64,000 bases of DNA from assembly GCA_963693285.1 (NCBI GenBank), contig OY848918.1, forward strand, positions 62,001 through 126,000, in the 5' to 3' direction. Under the pieces are notes generated by a model. It made no database searches, was not told the origin of the DNA, and saw nothing but the letters and a program-made list of their open reading frames with translations. Of this stretch, positions 35,743-46,837 are shown piece after piece (position 1 is the stretch's first letter; each line of letters starts with the position of its first letter). The stretch is from Xestospongia muta (lineage: Eukaryota > Porifera > Demospongiae > Haplosclerida > Petrosiidae). The translations under genes were made by a program, and so were the position numbers.

Positions 35743-35978
35743 CTCTATAAAAATTGATTTGTCATTTTAACAACTAATTTGTATCTGAAAGGAAGGACTA
35801 CTATGCATGGAATGTAGAATTTTTGTGAATTTCTCTCTGTGTAATATATTGGTATGTTATGCTATTACAAAGCAACAAATTATACAGTGAGTAATTCATG
35901 AAAATTCTAGATTCCATAGTAATCCAACTATGTAAAGTACAAATTAGTTGTTAAGACAACGTATTAATTTTTACAGTG
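35743..35978. mobile_element. CACTG-ended miniature element in intron 2 of copy D
   Basis: A 236-bp hairpin-like insertion. The left arm (CTCTATAAAAATTG..., AACAACTAATTTGTA, GGACTACTATG, GAATTT) pairs almost end to end with the right arm (CACTGTAAAAATTAA when complemented). The intact site in other copies reads TTTGTATTTCAG; here TTTGTA[element]TATTTCAG, a 2-bp TA duplication. It sits 8 bp before the exon 3 acceptor without destroying it. Confidence 0.85.
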
Positions 35979-37529
35979 TATTTCAGGTCAGTGGATAATA
36001 CCAGACATCAGTGGAGAACGCCCACCTCCTTGTTATAGCTTCACTCTTACATCACTACCAAATAACAGAGCTCTGTTATTTGGTGGTGATACTCCTAATG
36101 GTACTGTTAACACTGTGTATATTGCTCAGTGTACAAAGACTGCAGTGGTGAGAACAATATGTACTAAGTTAAAGTATTTAGTTACTGTATAATATTGTGG
36201 AGTAATCAAGTTTAAAGTTTAAGAATGTTGAATGAACTAAATTTAGAGCATAGTGTCTTTATATTATTATTAGGAACTGTTTTATTAATGAACAAGTGAT
36301 TCACTGTTTGTTAATATTTCTTTAGTCAACTTAGAGGTTATAGTGATAACTGAAACATTCCTATAGTCAACTATAATGATACCATATTTCCTTGACTAAA
36401 TGTCACTCTTGAATAGTAGCCTCCCTTTTTGTATATCAATGAAATTGATGATGACCTTGAATAAATGCTGCAATGTCTGCTTAACAAAATTGTCTATTGC
36501 TAGGTTGTTCTCTCTAAAAACAATGAATAAAAAAAAAAAAAAATCTTTTATCAGTCATTAAATAGCTGTAGTTTGATAAAGTCCATAAACAATTGAGTTG
36601 ACAAGAAGGTAATAATTACTTAAAACTCCTGTCAAAGCTTGATCTATCATTTACTAGCTGATATACAAAGTTTAAAGCTATTGTTTATCAGGAATGTTCA
36701 TAATCACTTCTAACTCTAGAAACTTTAATGATTGACAATTATATTTTAAATACTGTCCTTGATTAGACAATGTCCTCAAATAGTAAATTTTTCCTTTGGT
36801 GATGAATATTGAAATATATTTCCCAGGTCTTATTGAAGGAAATATGGTAACTAAATTAAAATCCACATAAAGTATAAAATGAGCAATATTCTTAAACATT
36901 TCCCAGTATACAGTATTAATTACTGCTATGTTAATTGTATAATATGTTAACTTGAGTATTATCTACCCAGCACTGGGAGAAGATAAATGAACCACTTCCC
37001 AAATCAGTGATTTGGCCTCAGAGTAGATCTAGTCATGCTACCACTATTATCAGTGACCTACATGTGATGATGGTGGGTGGACGTCCTAGAACTATTGCTG
37101 ACAGCTGGTTATTTAACATTGATACAAAGACATGGAGAAAGGTTAGTTACTAGTTATCATGTGACCTAACTGTAACACAAAGTGAGTTAATGTCTATGAT
37201 CTACAGTATGAGGGGACATAATAAAGTGTGACTATTTGAACTTTGACCTCTGAAAATAACCCTCATCTATAGAAAATTTATAATCAATAATAGTTATTGT
37301 TTTTTATGACCTGGTTTTATAACTGTAGTTCTGACACTATAGTATGTTAACATTTATGATAGTATAGTCTTTTGATATATCTGATTTGTTTATAGTTGTA
37401 ATTCAGTTATTAAAGACTGTATATAAGTATTTATGTTCATGTTTTAAAGTCTTGTAACATGTCAACTCTACCAGTTGATACAAAGTTATAGTCTGTTACT
37501 AGAGCACATGTATCCACTGGTGTTACATG

Positions 37530-38030
37530 CACTGAAAAAAGCATTTTGTCTTTTAAACTGAAGTATTCGTTACCACAGTTTCATAAGTATAATGTAAATC
37601 CATACTAAGTTGCTACAAAGCCAAAACCAGTGTAACTTAATATGTATAATTGGCTTTTTACATATTGAGTTAGACCAAAACTGGTCTAACTCAATATGTA
37701 AAAGCCAATTAGAAGCCAAAAAGTACTCTTTGTAGTTTATGTCCATTGACAGAAACCATATTGAACAGGTATATATACTAATTCAACTTAACTAACTGGA
37801 TTAGTTTCAGTCAAAATAGTATCTGCTTATAGCTTCAATTGAAGCCATGATCAATTACTATAGCAAAGTGTATGTTAAAGCAATGTGGTTGTAGATGCAG
37901 CTAGTTGGCTTTATACATATTAAGTTACACTAGTTTTGGCTTTGTAGCAACTTAGAATGGATTTACATTATACTTATGAAACTGTGGTAACGAATACTTC
38001 AGTTAAAATGACAAAATGCTTTTTTCAGTG
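37530..38030. mobile_element. CACTG-ended miniature element in intron 4 of copy D
   Basis: A 501-bp insertion with ends CACTGAAAAAAGCATTTTGT and its complement. Long subterminal pairing includes GAAGTATTCGTTACCACAGT and TTGCTACAAAGCCAAAAC, and a second hairpin lies in the middle (GAGTTAGACCAAAACTGGTC). Other copies read GTTACATGTATAATG; here GTTACATG[element]TGTATAATG, a 2-bp TG duplication. No coding capacity. Confidence 0.87.
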
Positions 38031-38119
38031 TGTATAATGACTAGTTTTGTAGTAATATCATAACATCATTATTATAATGTCATATAGTACACTATATTCC
38101 ATCTTATAGGTCACTACAT

Positions 38120-38153
38120 AACTGTAAACATCCTGCAATGGATGTTTACAGTT
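38120..38153. repeat. 14-bp perfect inverted repeat at a deletion junction
   Basis: AACTGTAAACATCC (38120-38133), 6-bp spacer, GGATGTTTACAGTT (38140-38153). The right arm is native kinase sequence present in A and C. The left arm is new and lies exactly where exon 5 stops and the kinase tail begins. Confidence 0.9.
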
Positions 38154-38335
38154 ATGGTGTTGTCTTGATTGAAGTGATGATCTGTTGTATTCCTGAGGTA
38201 GCTCAGAGACAACTTCATATTAACAGTATTCGACGACAAGCGTTCAAAGCTCTTATTGAACGATGTTTAAAGGAGAATCCTAGAGAACGTCCAACAATGT
38301 CTGAGATCATAAGAGACTTCAATGAGACAATTTAA

Positions 38336-39019
38336 TAGTAGACAATAATATAGTGTGTGTTACAATATTAGTAGTGAGTTGATTATAATAGTTAGTTTAG
38401 TTATTGTACTATGTGTGATCGTTATAATAATATTACCGTATTTGGACATTTCACTATCTCAACCTCCTACTTCTAAAACAGCTGACAAAATGACTCAATC
38501 AGAGACTATCCAGTGGCCAGCTATGAAATCTCTCATTCAGAAGTGTATCTTTCATGAGAGTCAAGTTCGTCCATCTGCTTTTCAAGTACTTACTGACCTT
38601 TTGCATGTTACGCTAAACTATTACTATAGGACTAGAACAAGTGTCCTAAATATAGAGGGTGTCCTTACTGGGAGGTTCCACATAATTACATGATATATTT
38701 CATTTTTAGTCAAACTACCAACTGTTACAATTGAGTCAGAAGGTCCAGTGGTTTCCATGGCAACACATACTCCACTACATTTTGGTTCACTACCTGTATC
38801 AGTATTGTTTGCCATTCATCATAAGTGGGTGTGGTTACATTAGTAACTACGACGTAATATTGTCCTCTAGATGGTCCAGTTTCTTTGATCCTACAGGAGG
38901 TGAGATGTCACTATGTTCTTGTTTAGTGAGTATTGTAGTCACTGACAAGAATATGTTAACTGGAGTGTATATACTAGGTAACCACACCTGCCACCACACC
39001 CCTTTATAATTGTAGAATA
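38336..39019 (+). pseudogene. Remnant type 2 kinase C-lobe and tail after copy D
   Basis: From about 38457 the reading SQPPTSKTADKMTQSETIQW, then PAMKSLIQKCIFHESQVRPS and AFQVLTDLLH, matches the end of the type 2 kinase of B and F. It is about 120 bp after the type 1 stop codon and separated by noncoding flank. From 38625 the sequence joins the common tail block (exon-like KLPTVTIESEGPVVSMATHT). This shows that both C-lobe types have sat in tandem. Confidence 0.8.
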
Positions 39020-39861
39020 TAATAATGAAGACAACAGAGTCAAACTTCACTATATAAACATAAACAAATACAGTGTTAATATTGTATTATTGAAGTATAC
39101 ATCAGATATAACCTGTAGTATTCTATTAATATCCTCTGTTGTATATTATATGTATTGATACATTATACACTATGTGTGATACAATAGTGTATAACAGTTA
39201 TATACATACATGTATACCATGTGTATATAACATGAGTATACTATCTGTATAACATAGTATATATAGGATATACAGTATTTATACTAGAGGTATAGTCTAT
39301 AGAGTATAAATAGTATATCTTTAAATAATATCCTCCAATAATATTTACAATTGTACATATATATTGATATTACATTAGATTAACATGAAAAATCAAGTTA
39401 TTTTAATAAATAAAGATAAACCTAACAATTTAATGATGTAACTATCAATTAATACATGTACAAAATATTAAATTAAATGTTTCATATTAAGTTATTTGAG
39501 GTGAATCAGTTACTGAGCTTTCATTTCATGACATCATCCATTCTTTCACTTCTTCAAGGTGTGGACATTTGCTCCTAGCACTTGAACCTTTTGTGGATGT
39601 TTAGATAGACGAAATGATCAAAGGTCTAGTTCATTCATAAAATACTGGTCTAATATTTATTAGAGTGATTAGAAGCTGACTGGATACTATGTCCACAGAG
39701 ACCACATGGAATATAATTATCAAGGTAATTGAGGGACCTATTGTAAATCATTGTACAACAGGAATGAAGATAGACATGGTGACTACATACACTATGAATA
39801 ATATAATATTTTACGAGATTGTAGTAATAAAACGTTAAGACATTAGTGTAAGATTAAAAGA
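39020..39861. other. AT-rich intergenic with Death-domain scraps
   Basis: 39022-39050 (NNEDNRVKL) and 39657-39777 (WLDTMSTETTWNIIIKVIEG apart from one TGA) repeat parts of the Death-like exon at 30021-30324. 39130-39320 is a TATA-rich stretch with many short inverted repeats. No complete gene. Confidence 0.5.
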
Positions 39862-41105
39862 ATGGATTACAATGACGATTTTTCTAAAGTTCCTGCTACT
39901 TGTCAAAATATCAAAATGTTTCCTGAAGTTGGAATTGGACTACATAATCTGGGAAATACATGTTTTATAAATACAACAGTACAAACACTGATATGTTGCC
40001 CAGACTTTCATAGATACTTGATGTCACGTAAAGAAAGTGGTATGTAACTTTAACATTTTTGTCAATTGTACATTGAATTGACTGTCTTTATTTCAAGAAT
40101 ACACAGGTATATTTTACATGATGTGTGTGTACTAAAAAAACAAAGGAAGAATTACAAAATAGTTCAACTTCAATTGCTCCAAAGTAGTTGTACAAAAATA
40201 GTAAGTTATAATATACAATATTACTATGAATTATCTTTCCAAAGAAATATTACCACATTGACAGTTTAACAATCAAGATGATGTCCATGAACTTCTACAT
40301 GGAATTCTTAAGAGCCTAGAAGATGTAGACATTAGGTAATTATTATTTTCAAATGATAATATAACAAACAATATTAATATAATGTTTTATGTAGTTCTCA
40401 AACAAACATTGACATTGAGACTGCAGGTAAGTAAATGATTTATATGGTGATGACATAAATATCCTTTAAAAATACAATTTGATGTGTAGAATGTAATACA
40501 GTAAAATGAACAGTAACTTATCAGTCTCACATTCAAATTGATACACAGGTTGGTTTAATGACAACAACTTGTTGTGTTGAAGTAATTGTTTTCAAAGTGA
40601 CAATATACACAAAGATATTAGTGAAACTCACAAAGAAGAAATGTTGTCTCTTGATGATCTTGTATATTGTGAATGGTACATTTGGTAGTATTGTTGGACT
40701 GATAGAAATATATTCTCTATTAGATATAACAAAGATACTCAAGTTGCTTTGAAGCATGACATCTCCCACCTCCCATCAACACTAATAATTTACATCAGAA
40801 GGTAGATAAATTTATAAAATTTTAATGTTACCACTAAATTAAATATAAGGATTACCTGGAGACTACACATGCTAAGAAAGATAGTCAACATGTACATATT
40901 ACTGAGTCAGTGGAAGTCCATGATAAAAAGGTGTTTCTATCAATTGAAGTTATGTAATGACATAATCAACTTGTTCATATTAGGGAAACACAAACAATAT
41001 ACTCTGTCCTCCATTATTGTACACATTGTCTCTACTCCACAATCATGTCATTATGTGTCATATACTTGTACAGCTGAGGGATGGTATGAGTTAATGATGT
41101 ATTGG
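39862..41105 (+). pseudogene. USP-type ubiquitin protease remnant
   Basis: Exon 39862-40039 starts MDYNDDFSKVPATC and carries the Cys box GLHNLGNTCFINTTVQTL. Later pieces are MMCVxTKKTKEELQNSSTS with a frameshift (40100-40190), QFNNQDDVHELLHGILKSLE (about 40264-40336; TGA replaces the Trp just before it), DISETHKEEMLSLDDL (about 40610-40665), ALKHDISHLPSTLIIYIRR (40748-40803) and a last exon with YTLSSIIVHIVSTPQSCHYV then SYTCTAEGWYEL (about 40995-41105). Box order and spacing follow the USP fold and the catalytic His region is visible. At least two stops and a frameshift argue for a pseudogene. It is a different subtype from the copies at 766-1548 and 54060-55308. Confidence 0.7.
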
Positions 41106-41175
41106 TAAGTTTTTAATTCAGTGTAAATATTATGAAATTTCATACTAGGTGACACGAACAGACCTGGCAAATGTT

Positions 41176-41830
41176 TTAACAAAACAAACATCTGTCAACT
41201 ACTGTAAACAGAGGTGACTGTAAGGTTTGATCAGCTTTCAAGTGTACTTCTCCTTTGAACTCTCTATTTTGTTGTCTGTTAATGTTTGACTTTCTCCAGA
41301 ATGGTAACACAATGTCATAGGTCATGTTAACATGCAATCTGACAGTTGATAAATCCTCAACAATGTTAGGACCAAAGGAAATCATGCCATTATCATAGAA
41401 CTGAAATAGAAATAAAACATTTTAAATGCTAATCTCATATCACCTCTTAGACAGTAAGCAAATATGCACTAATAAATAGTGTAATGTTACATATATTCAT
41501 GTTGTCTTTATATCAATGTCCTCATATTTTGTAATAATATACTATGTGTTACAGTACTCACTGTATCTACAATAATTATTAAATGACCAATCACCTTGCA
41601 TTGTACAGTAAGTACAATAAAGTACAGTGAATCCTTTTCCCTTAAATACTATATTAGAAGTAAATGACAAGTCTTTTATATTGACTTACATGTCCAATCA
41701 TTGCTGTACCAGTCCAAAGTGGTATGTTCACAGTAAGATTGAACAGAGCATTTCTAGCACCAATGCCAATTTCAACTAATGTTTTTGGCCGAAGAAAGTC
41801 TTTGGATAGAAATGAGAGAAAAGCTAGAAA
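41176..41830 (-). CDS. Unrecognised two-exon fragment, possible extracellular protein
   Basis: Exon near 41825-41690 reads PKTLVEIGIGARNALFNLTV then NIPLWTGTAMIGH, ending at a GTAAGT donor. Exon near 41402-41176 reads FYDNGMISFGPNIVEDLSTV, then RLHVNMTYDIVLPFWRKSNI and ends DRCLFC with a stop. Segments such as YDNGMISFG and the two NxT sites suggest an extracellular beta-rich domain, but I cannot name the family. The upstream side continues as a block duplicated at 43359-43555. It may be the 3' end of a larger gene broken by the insertion of copy E. Confidence 0.4.
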
Positions 41831-41990
41831 GAGAATTGTTTTAAATACTAATTCTAATAACTAAAAATGAAATAGGACATTTTATTAAAGTATATCAGTA
41901 AAAAGATTCCTAATATTATTATCATATGTACAAATAACTTGAAACTATTGATATATAACAAGACTATTAAAGATGACACTCACATACATG
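41776..41990. repeat. Direct repeat, left copy flanking kelch fragment E
   Basis: GTTTTTGGCCGAAGAAAGTC..., TGGATAGAAATGAGAGAAAA and the following 170 bp match 43359-43555 with a few differences. Together they bracket about 1.4 kb that includes kelch fragment E. Confidence 0.8.
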
Positions 41991-42266
41991 TGTTATGAAT
42001 CTAAATAGAATTCATAAGGTGACAAATCAGTTAGGTTACAAATAAAGTACATAGGATATAAATTAAATTAATCTGGTTGTATAGTTTATAATTATAAAAA
42101 GTGAATGTGTGGTACAAAACATCACCAACAGTACTTCTCAATCGAATTTTTTAAGCATATTAATATCAACAAATTTAGTCATACAATGGTGCTCATAATT
42201 CTTACTGTTATAACAGTACAGTTATGTTCCTTGTTGTGATAGACATATAGAGTCAGTTACATTAAT
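41991..42266. other. Intergenic
   Basis: No coding or repeat signal that I can support. It links the left direct repeat to kelch fragment E. Confidence 0.4.
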
Positions 42267-43358
42267 ATTATTATTAGGAACTGTTTTATTAATGAACAAG
42301 TGATTCACTGTTTGTTAATATTTCTTTAGTCAACTTAGAGGTTATAGTGATAACTGAAACATTCCTATAGTCAACTATAGTGATACCATATTTCCTTGAC
42401 TAAATGTGACTCTTGAATAGTAGCCTCCCTTTTTGTATATCAATGAAATTGATGATGACCTTTAATAAATGCTGTAATGTCTGCTTAACAAAATTGTCTA
42501 TTACTAAGTTGTTCTGTCTAAAAACGATGAATAAAAAAGAATTTTTATTTTATAAAAATCTTTTATCAGTCATTAAATAGATGTAGTTTGATAAAATCCT
42601 TAAACAATTGAGTTGACAAGGAGGTAATATTTACTTAAAACTCCTGTCAAAGCTTGATCTATCATTTACTAACTGATATACAAAATTTAAAGCTATTGTT
42701 TATCAGGAATGTTCATAATCACTTCTAACTCTAGAAACATAATGATTGACAATTATATTTTAAATACTGTCCTTGATTAGACAATGTCTTCGTTTAGTAA
42801 ATTTCCTTGTTGTTGATGAATATTTAAATAGATGTCCCAGGTCTTATTGAAGGAAATATGGTAACTAAATTAAAATCCACATAAAGTATAAAATGAGCAA
42901 TATTCTTAAACATTTCCCAGTATACAGTATTAATTACTGCTATGTTAATTAAATAATATGTTAACTTGAGTATTATCTACCCAGCACTGGGAGAAGATAA
43001 GTGAACCACTTCTCAAATCAGTGAATTGGCCTCAGAGGAGATATGGTCATGCTACCACTATTATCAATGACCTATATGTGATAATGGTAGGTGGATATCC
43101 TACTAATATTGCTGACAGTTGGTTATTTAACATTTATACAAAGACATGGACAAAGGTGAGTTACTAGTTATCATGTGACCTAACTCTAACACAAAGTGAG
43201 TTAATGTCTATGATCTACAGTATGAGGGGACATAATAAAGTGTGACTATTTGAACTTTGACCTCTGAAAATAACCCTCATCTATAGAAAATTTATAATTA
43301 ATAATAGTTATTGTTTTTTATGAGGTGGTTTTATAACTGTAGTCCTGACACTATAGTA
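42267..43358 (+). pseudogene. Kelch-kinase fragment E (introns 3-4 with exon 4)
   Basis: Homologous to 2618-3717 of copy A. It holds one complete exon 4 (42985-43155): HWEKISEPLLKSVNWPQRRY, then GHATTIINDLYVIMVGGYPT and ADSWLFN, ending at a GTGAGT donor. The reading is open, with its own variable pair (YG) and post-GG residue (Y). No other exon is present, so it is an isolated one-blade cassette. Confidence 0.88.
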
Positions 43359-43869
43359 CGTTTTTGGCCCAGGAAAATCATTGGATAGAAATGAGAGAAA
43401 ACCTAGAAAGAGAATTGTTTTAAATACTAATTCTAATGACTAAAAATGAAATGCGACATTTTATTAAAGTATATCAGTAAAAAAGATTCCTAATATTATT
43501 ATATGTACAAATAACTTGAAACTATTGATATATAACAAGACTATTAAAGAATTGTTTTAAATGTCAATGAAAGTGGTATTAGTTTGTTGATTAGTGGCTA
43601 ATAGTAACTCTGTAAATGAAAAGAATTATTGATTGAATAAGAAGAGTACATTATGTGCAAATTAGTACATTTAGTTCATACTGTACTAGTTACAAAATAT
43701 GGACTCAGGAGGCAATAAAGGCTAAAATACTGACTGAAGATACAGTAATAATTTTAAGAACAATTTTAATATTAATAAGAATTAAGTTAATGTTTCTAAG
43801 CTAATGCAACTGATTTAGACAATAGACTGTTGGATGTTTTATTAAAAACAGCTGCATAAATTAATAGGT
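43359..43869. repeat. Direct repeat, right copy, and intergenic
   Basis: 43359-43555 repeats 41776-41990. 43556-43869 is AT-rich with no supported feature. Confidence 0.65.
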
Positions 43870-45705
43870 AGAATATAATATTTCCATGTAGAGATTGGGT
43901 TGCTGGGAGGAGCATATACAGTACAATCAAGTAAATAGCTGTCCACCTTGTGCCCATTACATATTCTAGCTACAAATTTGCTGATATGTAGACTCCTGCA
44001 AATCTTTTTCCTCTTTTTTATACAACACATATATTGAGCTAAATGCTAGTCAGGTGTGGTCTTTGATATATTTATATGATTTATGTGATGTAGGAGGAGG
44101 GACAGAGACACTATGTCCACCCCTTTAGAATCTTGCTCTGCAGCATTAATAAATATATTTTTAAATTATTTATTTACAATTCACACCTTTGTGTCATTCT
44201 ATTATGTAATAATCATGCCATCCAGAAAAAGACCAGGTTTAAACAGTTACAATAATTTGTTTAATTATAATTATTGTATGAACTTGGTACTATTAGTACA
44301 CCCTATCCACTTTGCCTCCCTTGGTTCAGAAACCTAGATGTGTCCTGGATTGTATACATGTCTTTTAAAATTAGCATGTGCCTATACATTAGTCCTATTT
44401 AGACAATTTATCTTTAAACCATGATTATAAAAAAACTTATAACTTGATTTATTACTTAATACCAGCAAAACAAAATCGACATATAGCAAAACTTCAATCA
44501 TATACCATTAATTATTGAAATGATGCTTTTGACCACAAAGAGACTCTATAACTATATATTACATAACAAGTAATATCATAACTCACCTCTACCTACAAAT
44601 CCAAGTTGGCAACATGCTACTTGTGCTTCATCACTATCAAAGTTAGTTGAACAGATAGGAAACCATGTGTCATTTGAACAAATAAAGAGTTGTCCATTGT
44701 CTTTAACACCAGGATTAACTTGTATATATAATGTACCATCAGTACATTGATCATGAGCTATAAGAAATGAGAGCATTTCAGATAATTAGTAAACCTAGCA
44801 TGTCACAAAACTACAATTTCTTTGTTCATGAATAAGTTATATTAACAATAACAGCACTTAAATAAAACAATGTGTTATACTGGTAATTACCTTCACTCTT
44901 TATAACTTGTGATAAAACTATTGACATAAGAGAAGTTCATAGAAATGTCTTCATATCAAAAAATGTTAGACATTACTCCAATCTTTAATGATATGGCCTT
45001 ACTTACTAAAAATAACTATATATACAATTATAAATGACTTTATCTAGTCAATGAACAATAAACTTAGTCTAGACTAAGGGCTTGGCAATTTTAGCTATTT
45101 GTCCATCACAGGAAGTGCATACTTCAATGTGAAATTAATACTATACCCTAGACCCAAAAATTTAAACTAATTGTGTTTACTTCTCGTACACAGTTTCTGT
45201 GTCATATGAATTAACCATATCACACTCTTATTAAGGTGTTAATTAACTCCCAACATCCTGTATTTTTTTAAACTTCTCATCCTATTATTAAGCCTAATTC
45301 CATTTATTTTCGTTGCAGTTCCTGTGTGATAAAAATTAACCATACAAACACTTTTGGTAAGGTGTTAATTAACTTAGACATCCTGTATTTTTTAACTTCA
45401 CATCCTGTTCTTAAACGGAGAAATCCTATGAAGTACAATTTGCTTCTGTCAGCAATTCTTTGATGTATTAAGTAACGTACATGAAATATGTTATTCACAA
45501 TCTCTAGATAAAATTCGAAATAATATGACTAACATGTACCTTATATCAATTCACTTAGAATTCATAATGAATCAATCATATTAGTTATTTATATTTAGTA
45601 CATTTATTTTTATTATCACATGACAATAAATCATGTTGTTGTCAGATATTACTTCCTGTGATGTCATTATGATCAAAGTGACTGCCAATGAATCCTAAAT
45701 AAACT
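43870..45705 (-). repeat. Segmental duplication 2, with an SRCR exon
   Basis: Matches 31183-32425. Extra sequence at 43937-44515 has no counterpart in copy 1 and no clear terminal repeats or coding signal, so either an insertion here or a deletion there is possible. Confidence 0.8.
44583..44757 (-). CDS. SRCR-domain exon, second copy
   Basis: Same exon as 31304-31478 with only a few substitutions (LDIQ to LYIQ, FIFSND to FICSND, VGGG to VGRG). Open between splice-like sites. One change adds a Cys and one replaces a Gly, which may matter for the disulphide-rich fold. It is partial and no neighbouring SRCR exons are visible. Confidence 0.62.
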
Positions 45706-46830
45706 GAAGCTTAATCTCAGCACTTTGCAATCATTGATAACACATATTACATTAAGACACTACAAAGGCTACTCTGATTCATATCCAAGACAGAATGAAA
45801 TCATATCACTTATATGACATTGTATTGTTACTATCTAACTTTTCTAATAATGATTAGATGAGGAAAAATTAGATGAAACTTCAACTTTGGATAAACAAAA
45901 GAAATAAAATCATCAGAGGATTGGTGAAAAAAAGTCTGGGATTGAATGAGAAAAGCATAAATTTAAAGACTTAGAGGATTTACTGTTAGATAATGCACAT
46001 GGGAAAATAAACGACAGTTCATTGACTCAAGGTCATGCATGCTGAACAGAGGGACAAGTCGTGAAAACTGACAGAATGACATCATCAGCATAAAGAAAGG
46101 AGTAATGTGTAGTAGAAGAAAGAAACATTTATAGATACCATTGATATACTAGAGAAAACAGAAATAATAAATGTTATACTGTAAAGATATGATGACAAGT
46201 ACAGTGATATCTCCTTAAACATTTTGTATTATTGTAATAGAGCCAGGTACTTGATTTATAATAAACTTTACTTGAAATAAGGAATAGTGACCGAAACACA
46301 ACAATAACATTACAGAAACAGAGCATAGTAAAGGACTTAGAATATTCCAGAACAAATGTACAGAAATAAAAATGGAACAATACAGAACACCTCAGAAATA
46401 GAATCATTATTAGCACCAAATGATAATTTCTTACAAAACCAGTTATCTATAGCTTGACTGGTCAAGTCCTGATGACAATGAGTATCTGTTGCTATATACC
46501 GTTAAGGATTTTGAATATCAAATGAAGGAATATTGAACTGAAGTGTGAGTGGTCAGTGTAGTGGAAACAAATTTACTTCCAGGATGGCCTATATTAAAAC
46601 GTTTAAATATTCCCACAAGTGGCTAAACACTTTATCCATTCTAAATTTTCCTTTAGAAGTTTGTTAGATACTAGTTCCTCTAGTTCCAACCTAGGATATT
46701 CGCTATAGTATAAATGACTTTTGCTGATTGTATAATATATTCAAAAGACATTCCAATAAAAAACAATCAAAAATATATTAATAAACAAAAGATTAATAAT
46801 CCATGAAAATAACATTATTTGAATTTTTTC
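45706..46830. other. Intergenic with a possible non-LTR reverse transcriptase scrap
   Basis: No gene recognised except a - strand reading HYSFLYADDVILSVFTTCPS (about 46110-46030; YADD complementary to 46081-46092), which resembles the catalytic YxDD motif of non-LTR retrotransposon RTs. It is followed by a stop. The rest of the stretch has no supported feature. Confidence 0.4.
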
Positions 46831-46837
46831 TTCTCAC

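Larger units (their letters stand above)
34502..38335 (+). pseudogene. Kelch-coiled coil-TKL kinase, copy D (wrecked)
   Basis: Exon 1 has GTG in place of ATG (34502-34504) and reads VATFRS. Exon 2 (35142-35675), exon 3 (35987-36147) and exon 4 (36971-37141) are fully open, with their own set of variable kelch residues. Intron 1 carries a hAT remnant, introns 2 and 4 carry CACTG-type miniature elements. From just after the exon 5 acceptor (about 38111) everything is missing up to the last 65 codons of a type 1 kinase C-lobe (38138-38335, MDVYSYGVVLIEV to NETI). The junction carries a 14-bp inverted repeat. A remnant of a type 2 C-lobe follows at 38457. The propeller exons could still be transcribed but no kinase can be made. 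Confidence 0.88.

Noticed and set aside
44113..44337. 74-codon + frame in the extra segment of duplication 2
   Set aside because: No recognisable domain, no splice context, absent from the sister copy.
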